This document shows positions 11,636 to 21,408 of a stretch of DNA of 64,000 nt, in pieces. How positions within the stretch are numbered: the stretch's first letter is position 1; every line of letters starts with the position of its first letter. Under the pieces are notes generated by a model. The model was not told where the DNA came from, searched no databases, and saw only the letters and a program-made list of their open reading frames with translations. The DNA is from Ashinkailepas kermadecensis (Eukaryota > Arthropoda > Thecostraca > Neolepadidae). The stretch lies in assembly GCA_034440615.1 (NCBI GenBank), contig JAOTOM010005125.1:268001-332000 (forward strand). The letters run 5' to 3'. Made by a program: the position numbers and the translations under genes.

Positions 11636-12915
11636 AAATGGACATAGCCGCCGAACCATGTGACCGATTCACATGAAACCAACATCAAATTTGTTGTCTT
11701 AACGCAGCGGAGCAAGTGCCGAAGGCGCTTGTCTACTATATTATTTCAGTAAAAAAAAACTTTGTTTGTCTGGATGTCTGTCTGTCGTCTTTTGTCCTTT
11801 TGTGTGTTGACATCGTGTGTAGTTTCGAGTATTTGCCGCACGTGCTTGCAATTTTCACACGCAACAGACAATCGACGTGTGACGTGCTGTGCCGAGTTTC
11901 GTTGTCGTGGGTTGTATGTCTGGCACGTGGCACGTGCGCAAAGTTGGCACTACCCCGTCATTGGCTTAACGTGGGATTTGGGAAATTGCATGCGGCGAAA
12001 CATATTGGCGCCTGGCATGGCTCACAGCAGAGCCACAGAAATATGGCCGACATCACGCGAAAGCCCCAGATGTTGGCTATCACCGGGATGAAATTTCGTC
12101 ACGATCGCGTCAACGTGCTGCGCGTGAGCGTCACGGGGGTCCTGAGCGGACGGGTCGTCGGCCGCCCATAGGAATAGCACGTAAAACCGGGATTTTTTCA
12201 CCAATTTTCACGCTCCCAATCGACCCGATTCACACCGCCATATCTCGACAACCAATGGACCGATCGACACCAAACAAACACCATAGTGTAGCCACGGCAA
12301 TTGCCAACATCGCCACGGCAGCTATTAACGGGTTACCCCTCACGCGCACGCGAGGGGGTGTGAAAAGCGGAAGTGACGTTTTTCAGCGTTTTTCACGATT
12401 GGGTCTGGTTCTCGGAAACGGCTCAACTTGGCGACTTGCCGTCACTTGCATCACCTGGGCGGATGTACCGGCTACCATTTTCCCATAGACTATCGTTGGC
12501 TGCAGTGTGTGCGCGCGCCGTCATCGTGACACGGGCTGCACGTGTTTCGGTCCGTGAAAAAAACGTCCGCTCTACACTGTCCCCACACCACTGTCCGATG
12601 ACATTTCGTGACGAAAGTTGCATGCGCAGATAGCCCCAAGCTTTGTGATGCCCAGGGTTCCTTCGGATATTCCACATCGCAAGTAGTTTGGTAGCAATCG
12701 TCGAAGCCCGCAACCATTACCGGGCGACATTTTTCGCCGGCGATTTGCGCTTCAAGCTGGGAGCCATTCTGATCGAATTTCTTCCCACGCCATTTCCCAT
12801 CCAATTTCTTTCTCCAGCCGTCAAGACAACAATGGCGGCACGCGCGTTATCGGCGGCTACACCTCCGCGGGAGAGACTCTGTAAAGATATATATTCGCGG
12901 GAACAGGGAAATTAA
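11636..12915 (+). mobile_element. Helitron/HINE-like composite repeat, module 1
   Basis: A non-coding module of about 1.28 kb that recurs at 14353-15515. Landmarks include CATAGCCGCCGAACCATGTG at the left, GCGGAGCAAGTGCCGAAGG, a GTCTGTCTGTCGTCTTTTG tract, CATATCTCGACAACCAATGG, and CACGATTGGGTCTGGTTCTC. The GC hairpin GGCGGCTACACCTCCGC is near 12854, and ATTCGCGGGAACAGGGAAATT marks the right end. The module is followed directly by another copy of the left-end motif (TTCCACTAAAATGGGCATAG), so modules abut one another. No transposase is encoded. Non-autonomous Helentron-associated elements combine a terminal hairpin with internal minisatellites, which is the basis of the tentative family name. 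Confidence 0.55.
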
Positions 12916-12954
12916 TTCCACTAAAATGGGCATAGCCGCCGAACCATTAGAGTT

Positions 12955-13885
12955 GCACGTCGTGTCTGTCTTATCTGCGCCACGTTCGTCGCGTCTGCGC
13001 CCATCATGTCACGTCTACGCCGCGTCTGTCGTGTCCGCGCCGCGTATGTCGCGTGTGCGACGCGCCTGCCGCGTCCGTCGCACCTTTTGCGCTTGCGCCG
13101 AGTCTGTCTCATCTGTGTCGCGTTCGTCGCGTCTGAGCCGCGTATGTCGCGTCTGCGCCGCAACAGTCACGTCCCCGTCGCATGTGACAAGTCTGCGCCG
13201 TGTCTGTCGCGTCTGCGCCGTGTCTGTCGCATCTGCGCCAGAACCATAGCGTCTGCCGCGTTCGCGCCGCGTCAGTCTGATCTGCGCCGCGTTTGTCGCG
13301 TCTACGCCGAGTCTGTCGCGTCTGTGCCGTGTCTGTCGCAACCGCGGGACGTCTGTCGCACACTTGTCGCATCTGCGACGGTTCCGTCGCGTCTGTCGCG
13401 TCTGCGCCGCATCTGTCTTATCGGCGCCGCGTTTATCGCGTCTGCACGGCGCATGTAGCGTCTGTGCCGCGTCTGTCGCATCTTCACCGCGTCTGTCGCG
13501 TCTGCGCCGTGTCTGTCGCAACCGCGGGACATCTGTCGCATCTGCGCCGAGTCGGTCGCACCTTTTGCGCTGGCGCCGGGTCTGTCTCATCTGCGTCGCG
13601 TTCGCCGCGTATGTCGCATCTGCGCCGTGTCTGCGCCACAGCAGTCACGTCCCCGTCGCATGTGACGAGTCTGCGCCGTGTCTATCGCGTCTGCGCCGTG
13701 TCTGTCGCGTCTGCGTCGTGTCTGTCGCGTCTGTGCCACATCTGTCGCATCTGCGACAGATCCATCGCGTCTGTCGCGTTCGCACCGCGTCAGTCTAATC
13801 TGCGCCGCGTTTGTCGCGTCTACGCCGCGTCTGTCGCGTCTGCGGCGGGTCCGTCGCGTCTGACGCGTCTGCTCCGCGTGTGACG
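12955..13885. repeat. Minisatellite of GTCTGCGCCGCGTCTGTCGC units
   Basis: About 60 imperfect copies of a 15-bp core, TGTCGCGTCTGCGCC. A higher-order repeat of roughly 300-450 bp is visible: the block ACGTCCCCGTCGCATGTGAC occurs near 13170 and again near 13648. The array is open in several frames on both strands because the unit is a multiple of three, so the long Arg/Ser/Val-rich frames here are artefacts. Confidence 0.9.
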
Positions 13886-13889
13886 CGTG

Positions 13890-14240
13890 GCTCGATTTAA
13901 ACCGGAATAGCGGCCGAACTAATGGACCGATCGACTTGAAACCAACAACACTTTGTAGCATAAAATATTGCATTCTTTCGCTCAGCGAAGCGAGCGGGAC
14001 TGCGCTTGATATATGAATGAATGATGAGAATATAACCAATGTTACACCAAAATTGGCATAGCGACCGTACCATAAGACCGGAATTTGTCTTACCAAAGCG
14101 GAGACGGCGCGCGATTTCGCGGCGGCGACATCTCCGCCGGACAGATTTCTTTTTAAATGAAATATTCTGGAGCAGGGAAATGAATTTCCCTACGCCGCCT
14201 CTGTCGCGTCTGCGCCGTGTCTGTCACAAACGCGGGACGT
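13890..14240 (+). mobile_element. Helitron/HINE-like composite repeat, short module
   Basis: This carries the left-end motif GAATAGCGGCCGAACTAATG, then TGAAACCAACAACAC, GCTCAGCGAAGCGAGCGGGA, and the right-end GC hairpin GCGGCGGCGACATCTCCGCC near 14120. An ATTCTGGAGCAGGGAAATGA end follows. It is much shorter than modules 1 and 2, so the central 900 bp are missing. A few units of the GTCTGCGCC minisatellite follow at 14190-14265. Confidence 0.5.
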
Positions 14241-14267
14241 CTGTCGCATCTGCGACGGATCCGTCGT

Positions 14268-14352
14268 GTAGGTTAGGTTAGGATAGGTTAGGTTAGGTTA
14301 TGTTATGTTATGTTATGTTATGTTATGTTATGTTAGGTTAGGTTAGGTTAAT
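14268..14352. repeat. TTAGG / TTATG pentamer array
   Basis: TAGGTTAGGTTAGG units change to TTATG units and back to TTAGG over about 80 bp. TTAGG is the arthropod telomere repeat (established knowledge). Here it is embedded between two repeat modules and is not a chromosome end. Confidence 0.85.
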
Positions 14353-15515
14353 TAATTCCACTAAAATTGGCATAGCGGCCGAACCACTAGGCCGATTCAC
14401 ATGAAACCAACGCCCAAATTTTTAACCGCAGCGGAGCAAGGGCCGAAGGCGCTTGTACTATACTATTTGAGTTAAAAACTTTGTCTGTCCGTCTGTCGTC
14501 TTTTGTCCTTTTGTCTTTTTGTGGATTGCTATCGTGTGTAGGTTCGACTATTGGTCGCACGTGCTTGAAATTGTGACAGCCGACAAACAATCGATGTATG
14601 ATGTGCTGTGCCGAGTTTCATTGTCGTGGGATGTATGCCGGGCATGTGGCACGTGCTCAAAATTGACACTACCCCTCATTGGTTTAACATGTGATTTGGG
14701 AAATTGCATCCGGCGGACGAGACGTGAGCATATTGGCGCCTGGCACGGCTCACAGCAAAGCTACGGATATATGGCTAACATCACGCGAAAGCCCCAAATA
14801 TTGGCTATCCACGGGACAAAATTTCGTCATAATCGGGTCAACGTGCTGCGCGTGACCGTCACGGGGTCCTCGGCCGCCCATAGGAGGACGGGTCATCGGC
14901 CGCCCATAGGAATAGCATGTAAAATTGGGATTTTTCACCAATTTTAGCGCTCCCGATCGACCCGATTCAGAGCGCCATATCTCGACAACCACTGGACCGA
15001 TCGACACCAAACCAACACCTTCGTGTTGCCACGACAATTGCCAACATCGCCATGGCAACCGTTTTCGGGTCACGCGTCACGCGCACGGAGGGCGGTGTGA
15101 AAAGCGGAAGTGACGTTTTTCAGCGTTTTTCACGATTGGGTCTGGTTCTCGGAAACGGCTCAACTTGGCGACTTGCCGTCACATACACCACCTGGGTGGA
15201 TGTACCGGCTACCCTCTTCCCATTGTCTATCATGGGCTGCAGTGTGTGCGCACGCCGTCATCGACACACAGGCTGCACGTGTTTCGGTCCGTAAAAAAGA
15301 CTCCGCTTTACACTGTCCCCACGCCACTGTCGAATTAAGTAATTATTCGTGGTCAATTTTCGGTTCACAATGTGAGCCAATATAATATGACCATAGATTC
15401 CCACGAATTTTGCCAGCCGTCGAAAAAAGGATGCCGGCGCGCGCTTTCTCGGCGGCGACACCTCCGCCGGAGAGATTATTTAAATAAAATATTCGGGAGC
15501 AGGGAAAGAATTCCA
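14353..15515 (+). mobile_element. Helitron/HINE-like composite repeat, module 2
   Basis: A close relative of module 1, with the same landmarks in the same order: GGCATAGCGGCCGAACCACT, GCGGAGCAAGGGCCGAAGG, CATATCTCGACAACCACTGG, CACGATTGGGTCTGGTTCTC, hairpin GGCGGCGACACCTCCGCCG near 15450, and ATTCGGGAGCAGGGAAAG. Two differences are obvious: the CGGCCGCCCATAGGA segment is duplicated at 14871-14910, and the right part (15330-15420) has different sequence from module 1. There are no coding frames. Confidence 0.6.
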
Positions 15516-15732
15516 CTAAAATTGGCATAGCGGACGAACCATGTGACCGATTCACATTAAATCAACATCAATTGTTTTGTCTTAACGCAGTGGAGCAAGT
15601 GCCGAAGGCGCTTGTCTCTATACTATTTGAGTAAAAAAAACTTTGTCTGTCTGTCTGTCGTCTTTTGTCCTTTTGTCGAGTGCCTTCGTGTGTAGGTTCG
15701 ACTATGGGTCGCACGTGCTTGAAATTTCCAAG
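15516..15732 (+). mobile_element. Helitron/HINE-like composite repeat, truncated module 3
   Basis: This repeats the first 200 bp of modules 1 and 2 (GGCATAGCGGACGAACCATG, AGTGGAGCAAGTGCCGAAGG, GTCTGTCTGTCTGTCGTCTT, GGTCGCACGTGCTTGAAATT). It breaks off at 15732 where the splice-acceptor array of the INTS3 exon starts. The composite element therefore lies in the intron directly upstream of that exon. Confidence 0.6.
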
Positions 15733-15733
15733 T

Positions 15734-15889
15734 CCGTGTATGGAGTTGTGACCCCGCTGTCCGTCTCAGTCCGTGTATGGAGCTGTTGTGACTCCGCTGT
15801 CCGTCCCAGTTTGTGTATGGAGCTGTTGTGACCCCGCTGTCCGACCCAGGCCGTGTATGGAGCTGTTGTGACCCCGCTGTCTGTGCCAG
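15734..15889 (+). repeat. 40-bp tandem array carrying copies of the INTS3 exon start and acceptor
   Basis: Units of 38-40 bp start at 15734, 15771, 15811 and 15851, and a fifth starts at 15891 inside the exon. Each reads approximately CCGTGTATGGAGCTGTTGTG then ACCCCGCTGTCCGTCCCAGG. They therefore repeat the polypyrimidine tract, the AG and the first 10-13 exon bases of the genuine junction at 15889/15890. Several units could serve as alternative acceptors. Confidence 0.85.
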
Positions 15890-16355
15890 GCCATGTATGG
15901 AGCTGGTGCGGCCGCTGCTGCAGCGGACAGCTGAACAGCCACACGACGTGTTCGTGGCGTCCGTGCTGAAGTACTGGTCCACCGAATACGAGGAGCAGAC
16001 GGCGCAGCTGATAGCCAACCTCATCAACCGCACCAGTCTGACGCCGAGCAAGCGGCGGCGGAACTCGCCTCGCGCCAACTTGCCAACCACCGAGCAGATC
16101 CTGGGTCACCTGGACCAGATGCGCGCCGTGCTGCGCACCGCCTCATTCTGGAGCATAGACGAGGTGCAGACGGCACTGAGTGTGGCACAGAGCGGCTCAA
16201 ACGAGGCACAGCGCAAGCGGTTCGCCGATCTGTTCGCGCTGATCGAAGTGGAAGAGGAAGCGCGCACGCGGCGCGGCCGCAAGGCGGCGGCTCGCGGCCG
16301 CGCCACCACCAAGAACATACAGAAGACGGAGACTGACTCTGACGTCTCGACTGAG
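15890..16355 (+). CDS. INTS3: Integrator complex subunit 3, penultimate coding exon
   Basis: INTS3 is a scaffold subunit of the nuclear Integrator complex, which processes snRNA 3' ends and attenuates transcription. It is also the core of the SOSS single-stranded DNA sensor. The exon encodes about 155 residues: the end of the helical repeat region (ELVRPLLQ, DVFVASVLKYWS), then SPSKRRR-like basic text (TPSKRRRNSP), then EQILGHLDQMR and RKRFADLFALIEVEEE. An Arg/Lys-rich tail follows. These last blocks are characteristic of the INTS3 C-terminal domain as I know the family. The acceptor CTGTGCCAG|G (15889) gives a one-base start; an acceptor in an upstream array unit, or CTGCTGCAG at about 15920, is possible. 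The donor is GAG|GTCAGT, phase 0. Upstream exons are not in the window. Confidence 0.85.
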
Positions 16356-17226
16356 GTCAGTGGTGGCTGTGCGGTGGCGACGTTGCCGCGGTGTTCTCAT
16401 TGGATTATGGTGTCCTGTTGGTGGTGTTCGGAGAGCTCGCCCGCAGCTGGGTGTACCGTTTTTCGTCGCAGACACAGGGTGTCTATCGACCTGTTGCCAT
16501 TTGGTGATCGCTCGCGCTGGCGATGGACTGAGACAGCGGCACATGTCTCAGGAGCATTCTTTTCGTGAGGGGAAGGTATATCATCCTGAGCGCAGGTGGT
16601 TGTTCGGATAGTAAACGGAACAAGTATCCCGGCCGGGTGATACTTTGATTGTTAGAGCCCATCGGCTTATGGTGACGACGCGTGTTTCTGGATGTTTCGG
16701 TGTTTCCCATCGTGCGTGTATTAGCTGGCGATGACTGCGACGGGCAACTATCCCCCCCCCGGCTGGTTGTTCGTCCATCGACAAGGGTGCGTTGCTATCG
16801 CGAGGTGTTGGCCGGCTGATCCGCCATTGAGTACCTCTGCTGCCTTGTTCTGCCTCGGGCGACGCCGATGGCGACTGTGCGGTAGAAAATCGCCGCCTCG
16901 TGGCATGAGTGATCCAGCTAATCGGTTTTCCGCGGTCGAAGTTCATGTTTTCGAGCACCGTAATTACGCGAAATTATTGCGTGGGCACTGTTCTTGTTCT
17001 CCTTACGATTGACACACGAGTATCTCCGCCGCAGCGTTACGTCTATTCTGCGGCATCGAGATTGCATCGCCTGGATTGCCGTCCCCTTTCGTTGGCTTGC
17101 GTGTCGGTCGTCTGGCTTTGCTAGGCGTTTGTTCTGCATCACTGGTGGTGTCCTTCAGACCGAGGTTGCCGATCGACACGGCCGCCCAGCATCTGCACTC
17201 GAATGACTGTCTGCCCTGTGTTGCAG
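16356..17226 (+). other. INTS3 last intron
   Basis: The donor is GTCAGT and the acceptor TGTGTTGCAG. Phase 0 on both sides lets the two coding exons join in frame. The interior is GC-moderate and has no recognised repeat or coding feature; a poly-C run of nine lies at 16753-16761. Confidence 0.8.
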
Positions 17227-17298
17227 GACGAGGAAGTCATCAAGAAGCCGGCCAAGAGGAGACGACGGAACAACCAGCTCAACTCAGACAGCGACTGA
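17227..17298 (+). CDS. INTS3: Integrator complex subunit 3, terminal coding exon
   Basis: A 24-codon exon that reads DEEVIKKPAKRRRRNN then QLNSDSD and stops at TGA 17296-17298. The acidic start, lysine/arginine patch and SDSD terminus match the acidic-basic tail expected at the INTS3 C-terminus. That tail was shown for family members to contact other Integrator or SOSS partners (general knowledge). Phase 0 agrees with the donor at 16355. No AATAAA was found in the next 300 bp, so the polyadenylation site is not placed; retroposons start at 17552. Confidence 0.85.
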   Translation, partial: DEEVIKKPAKRRRRNNQLNSDSD

Positions 17299-17551
17299 CG
17301 CTAACCTGTGATGTACTGAACGGTTGCAGCGCGAGTGACGTGCAGTGCACACATCGAGTGTGCGGTGCGCCAGTGGTGTGTTTTACGGCAACAGTGAACG
17401 CAGGTTTTGCGGAAGTGTTTTAATATATGCATTCGATGTACCTGTGGACCAGTGTGTGGCTCCTGCTCGCATTCTCAAGAGTGTGGTTGTGTACGCATTA
17501 AGAGCAGGCGCGACATATATCAAATTACAACTGTCACCTGTATTGGCGTGA

Positions 17552-17795
17552 TGGGCGCTGCATAACCGACGCAGTCGATGCGCCCCTAAACTCCAATAAT
17601 AGGGGACGAGTGGTCTAGGGGTAAGATGCTCGTCTCGCAATCGAAACATTGTGGGTTCGAATCTCACCTGTCGCTACTCTTCACCCGCGACCAATCGGCG
17701 TGAGAGATTGGCGACGCTATATGACTCAACGGTCGATGTGTCGTAAAAACCAATAACCAACCAACCAACCTAAACTCCAATAACCAACCAACCAT
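17552..17795 (+). mobile_element. Short stem-loop retroposon, interrupted by a SINE
   Basis: GGGCGCTGCATAACCGACGC starts at 17553, followed by GCGCCCCTAAACTCCAATAA and an AACC tail at 17784-17795. It is flanked by TGTATTGGCGTGA (17539-17551) and TGTATCGGCGTGA (17796-17808), a 13-bp target-site duplication with one change. Removing the nested SINE leaves an element of about 60 bp. It lies downstream of INTS3, probably in its 3' UTR or flank. Confidence 0.85.
17600..17770 (+). mobile_element. tRNA-derived SINE (family S1)
   Basis: The head reads GGGGACGAGTGGTCTAGGGG with an A box (TGGTCTAGGGGT) and a B box (GGGTTCGAATCTC near 17650), so it should be RNA polymerase III driven. The body contains GGCGTGAGAGATTGGCGACG and ACGGTCGATGTGTCGTAAAA. 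The tail is CCAATAACCAACCAACCAACC, the same AACC pattern as the LINE end. A 13-bp duplication TAAACTCCAATAA flanks it (17587-17599 and 17771-17783), showing that it inserted into the stem-loop retroposon. Confidence 0.88.
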
Positions 17796-17808
17796 TGTAT
17801 CGGCGTGA

Positions 17809-19336
17809 CGAAATGTGTCGTTGCGATATTCGATTTAAAACCTGCAAACGACAGCGGAGCATGCGCTTGGTAGGTTTAGGGTGATTGGTGTGCAAGTGTT
17901 TGGCTTCTCGAAGAAACGCAAGTAAGACAGCGTAAGTTCTTTACCTCGAAGCGCACATACGAACAGCTCAGTTGATGAGTTTCATTCAGCAAAGGTGGTA
18001 TTTTGCAGTTTTCTTCCATGCCAATCAGAGTACGGACCCAGCGAGTCTTGCCCGTGTATATGCGTGGGGAGGTTCATCCGGATGACTGCATCCGATTCCT
18101 ACCCGATCGTCCTTCTTTTGGAACCGCATTCACTGCTTTTTTAGGCGTTTTAGGTCCTTCTTTCCTCACCCAGAACACTTAATTAAACTTACTTTTGATA
18201 CCTGGTTTTTGGTAACTGGCATCAAAATATCATCCTTAGTGAACGCATTATCGCCCCAACAAAAGATACTCCAGACAGCATTTCTGGCGCCCATGCAATG
18301 CGCCACACCTCGCTACGTTCGTGACCTATATTGTAACCCGGAATGTTTTTTTTACAGGTGTCGCCGAGATGGGACAGTTGCCGTTGGTCCACAAGTGCTC
18401 TACCAATAACGGTATGATACTGATCACGTGTCTGCGTCACGGGCACACCAAAGCTGCGTTCATACTCCCGGTACACTTGCCTCTAGTGTCATCTTGTATC
18501 GTTAATATCCTTTGTGAAACTAGTAGCTCTCTTGCCTCTAGAACGGTAGCACGACATAAATGCTAAGAGCAAAGCTGCTACAAAACTACAACCGGCATTA
18601 CTTCCGACGCAAAAAAAAAAACAAATCAAACTTCAATTTCAAGCGACAAGACTGCTGATCCGAGGAGCTATACGCGACACCTTAAACTGCGCCACACAAC
18701 ATGTACGTGGCATTATGTGTAAAACAAAAACTTCAGCGAGCCTCGCTTCCAAACGACGCCTCCTAATAACAGCCCGCGAGCTTCGTGAAACTATATGCCC
18801 GGAAAGACGAGGACCAAAAGTTGAGAGTTCATGATGAAAGGCAATCCAAATATATTAAGTTACAGGAACGTTTCATTTCGGCATATTCCAATTATGGTCA
18901 GTGGCTACAAGTACCAAGAAAAGTTCAGCACATCTTAATGTGCCCGCATCCATGGTTTCGTACATACAGCTTTGTTGGCGAATCCTCTCACCGTAAAACA
19001 GTAATACTAATATACAATAAAACATTCAAACCAGCGCATGCAAATGTAGCCACATTTGACCTATCACAAATCAGCACGTGAAGAACGGGCCAGAGGCTCC
19101 AATTCGCCATTTCGCTCATAATCACATGCATAGTCAGTACTCCACTCCATAAAGGTTCTCTCGGGGAGAAAAGCATTCGGCTTGCGATTAGCGAGTTAGG
19201 CCTTTTCAGGCGGAGGCGGCATCATCTGCCGATTTGGACGGCAGCGTAGTGCTCTATGTTCGTGCCCCGTCATATTCCAGCTGGGAAAGGCGGCGAGACG
19301 TCATCTGCTGGCTGGGGACGGCGGAGGTACCGTCTG
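17809..19336. other. Intergenic region between INTS3 and the CTC1-like gene
   Basis: The two genes converge here. I see no additional exon, RNA gene or clear mobile element; short AT-rich tracts and a poly-A run near 18610 are present. The 3' UTRs of both genes must end in this interval. Confidence 0.5.
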
Positions 19337-19428
19337 CTAGTGTGCCGGCTGGGTCGGGAACAGCTGCTCCACCAGAGCCGGAGGCGCCGACATGACAGCC
19401 TCGCAAAACACCGACTTGACCGGCCCGC
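19337..19428 (-). CDS. CTC1: CTC1-like gene, exon 11 (terminal coding exon)
   Basis: The acceptor is CCACTGTCCAG|GCGGGCC. Two bases complete the glycine codon opened by exon 10, then 29 residues run through PVKSVFCEAVMSAPPAL and end in FPTQPAH before TAG at 19337-19339. Phase agreement with exon 10 (one base left over, two supplied) is the main support. I do not recognise the tail by itself; it is assigned to the CTC1-like gene because it is the only open continuation. A different frame of the same stretch runs past the TAG, but it does not match the upstream phase. Confidence 0.6.
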
Positions 19429-19930
19429 CTGGACAGTGGATATCGCAACGTCACACCCATGCGCACTCGCGTCTCGGTACGCACCCAGGAAATTATTTCA
19501 GAGGGGTGAAACCTACGTAACAAAATCCAAGTAGACAATAGCACACAATGAATGCCACTCCCCACACCCACAGACATCCAGATCCCGACACCGTAAACCT
19601 ACGTGTCACTGTACAGAAGGAACAAGAACTCCGTATTTAGGCATAGAAAGGCCAGATCATAAAAATGAGTGAATGCGACATGAAGAAAAAGAAGCTCCAT
19701 GCTGTCGCCACCGCCAGGTGCCTTATGTCAGAGAACATGGTGTTTTACAAACCTGCCAGGGACAGGACTTAAGTTAGGAATTACCTATTTAATAAAATAA
19801 GAATAATAGAATAAGCAAATAAAGGAATAGTAAAATCGCGTGAAATCCGTCCGCTAAAATTAAATTTACATTTTCCACTAACTGGTGAGAAATGACAGAC
19901 CACCTGTTACGTCATACGGCGGACCGCGAC

Positions 19931-20025
19931 ATGTACCGTACCTGCGGCACCCTCCAACACGGCCCAATGGGCAACTGGACCCCGACATGTACCGTACCTG
20001 CGGCACCCTCCGGCGCTGTCACGTC
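19931..20025 (-). repeat. 56-bp duplication of the exon 10 donor
   Basis: The block ATGTACCGTACCTGCGGCAC followed by CCTCC occurs at 19931 and again at 19987. On the minus strand it is the last bases of exon 10 plus the GTACGG donor. The genuine exon therefore has a second complete donor copy 56 bp downstream in its intron. Confidence 0.85.
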
Positions 20026-20115
20026 GAACTTCTTCAGTTCGCAGATAATTGGGCGTCGGATGCTGGGCGCCTGACACAGCGAGCCCAGCAGGTCGGTGGA
20101 AGGCGCTTTTTTGTT
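19998..20115 (-). CDS. CTC1: CTC1-like gene, exon 10
   Basis: The acceptor is CCCGTATTCCGCAG|AACAAA and the donor GCCGCAG|GTACGG. The 118 bp give 39 codons plus one base, phase 0 in and phase 1 out. It reads through STDLLGSLCQAPSIRRP and IICELKKFDVTAPEGAA. This has the alternating hydrophobic pattern of a final OB-fold helix and strand. It joins in frame to exon 9 (phase 0) and exon 11. A second frame is open across the exon, but only this one satisfies both neighbours. Confidence 0.68.
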
Positions 20116-20144
20116 CTGCGGAATACGGGATCTGAGAGGCAGGG

Positions 20145-21030
20145 TCAGGTTGTCACAGCCACCCCTGGCACACGGAGCGGCAGTCAGGTGGTCAGAGCCA
20201 CCCCGTCAAACGGAGCGGAAGTGCCAGGTTGTCACAGCCACCTCGTCAGACGGAGCGGCAGGGTCAGGTTGTCACAGCCACCCCGTCAGACGGAGCGACA
20301 GGGTCAGGTTGTCACAGCCACCCCGTCAGACGGAGCGGCAGGGTCAGGTTGTCACAGCCACCCCGTCAGACGGAGCGGAAGTGCCAGGTTGTCACAGCCA
20401 CCCCTGTCAGACGGAGCGGCAGTCAGGTAGTCAGAGCCACCCCTGTCAGACGGAGCGACAGTCAGGTTGTCACAGCCACCCCGTCAGACGGAGCGGCAGT
20501 CAGGTGGTCAGAGCCACCCCTGTCAGACGGAGCGGCAGTCAGGTTGTCACAGCCACCCCGTCAGACGGAGCGGCAGTCAGGTGGTCAGAACCACCCCTGT
20601 CAGACGGAGCGGCAGTCAGGTTGTCACAGCCACCCCGTCAGACGGAGCGGCAGGGTCAGGTTGTCGCAGCCACCCCGTCAGACGGAGCGACAGGGTCAGG
20701 TTGTCACAGCCACCCCGTCAGACGGAGCGGAAGTGCCAGGTTGTCACAGCCACCCCTGTCAGATGGAGCGACAGGGTCAGGTTGTCACAGCCACCCCGTC
20801 AGACGGAGCGGCAGGGTCAGGTTGTCACAGCCACCTCGTCAGACGGAGCGGCAGGGTCAGGTTGTCACAGCCACCCCGTCAGACGGAGCGGAAGTGCCAG
20901 GTTGTCACAGCCACCCCTGTAAGACGGAGCGACAGGGTCAGGTTGTCACAGCCACCCCTGTCATACGGAGCGGCAGGGTCAGGCTGTCACAGCCACCCCT
21001 GTCAGATGAAGCGGCAGTCAGGTGGCTATT
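20145..21030. repeat. 40-bp minisatellite filling the exon 9-10 intron
   Basis: About 22 copies of a 39-40 bp unit, GGGTCAGGTTGTCACAGCCA then CCCCGTCAGACGGAGCGGCA. A 39-bp variant has GTCAGGTGGTCAGAGCCACC. The array ends 25-30 bp before the exon 10 acceptor. Because many units keep an open frame, it produces plus-strand frames of more than 300 residues that are not proteins. No unique spacers are present, so it is not a CRISPR. Confidence 0.95.
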
Positions 21031-21408
21031 ACGTCACTGGTCGCCCCCGGTGTAGTCGGATGGGGCTGCTTCAGGACTCGACGTTCAATAATAAGGCGCT
21101 TCGTCACTTCATTGGAGAAAGCAACATAAACAAAGCGTTGTGCAATACCAGAGTTTCCAACCCATCGACAAGCACGCATACAAGGCTGCTTCTATAGACG
21201 TCTCAATCAGCTCGATAGCTAGTGCTAGAAAATTACCCTTAAAAATTGCACACAACCCAGCGCAAAACTAGCCTGACTACGTAGATTGACCGGCGGCCAG
21301 GTCAATCTCTGTGAGGCCGGCAAGCAATGTTTGATTGGCTGCCAGCTGGTGTCTGTCTAACCGACCGGTCTCGATGTTTGGCCATCGTCTAAGTGGGGAG
21401 TAGAGTAC

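Noticed and set aside
12926..14096. Long Arg/Ser/Val-rich frames on both strands
   Set aside because: Produced by a 15-bp-based minisatellite, open in several frames on both strands; codon pattern follows the repeat.
14268..14352. Chromosome end or telomere
   Set aside because: Less than 100 bp and internal, flanked on both sides by the same repeat module.
17600..17680. Functional tRNA gene
   Set aside because: A and B boxes are present but the sequence has a SINE body, an AACC tail and target duplications, and recurs at 24.1 and 48.8 kb.
20096..21197. Plus-strand frames of 319 and 322 residues (QPPRQTERQ-type repeats)
   Set aside because: They are read through the 40-bp minisatellite in several frames at once; no non-repetitive domain, and a better-supported exon lies on the minus strand at the left end.
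21277..21408. Read-through of exon 9 to a stop at 21277 as the end of the gene
   Set aside because: A strong donor (CGGCAG|GTACTC) precedes it and two phase-compatible coding exons follow. It could still be a minor isoform.
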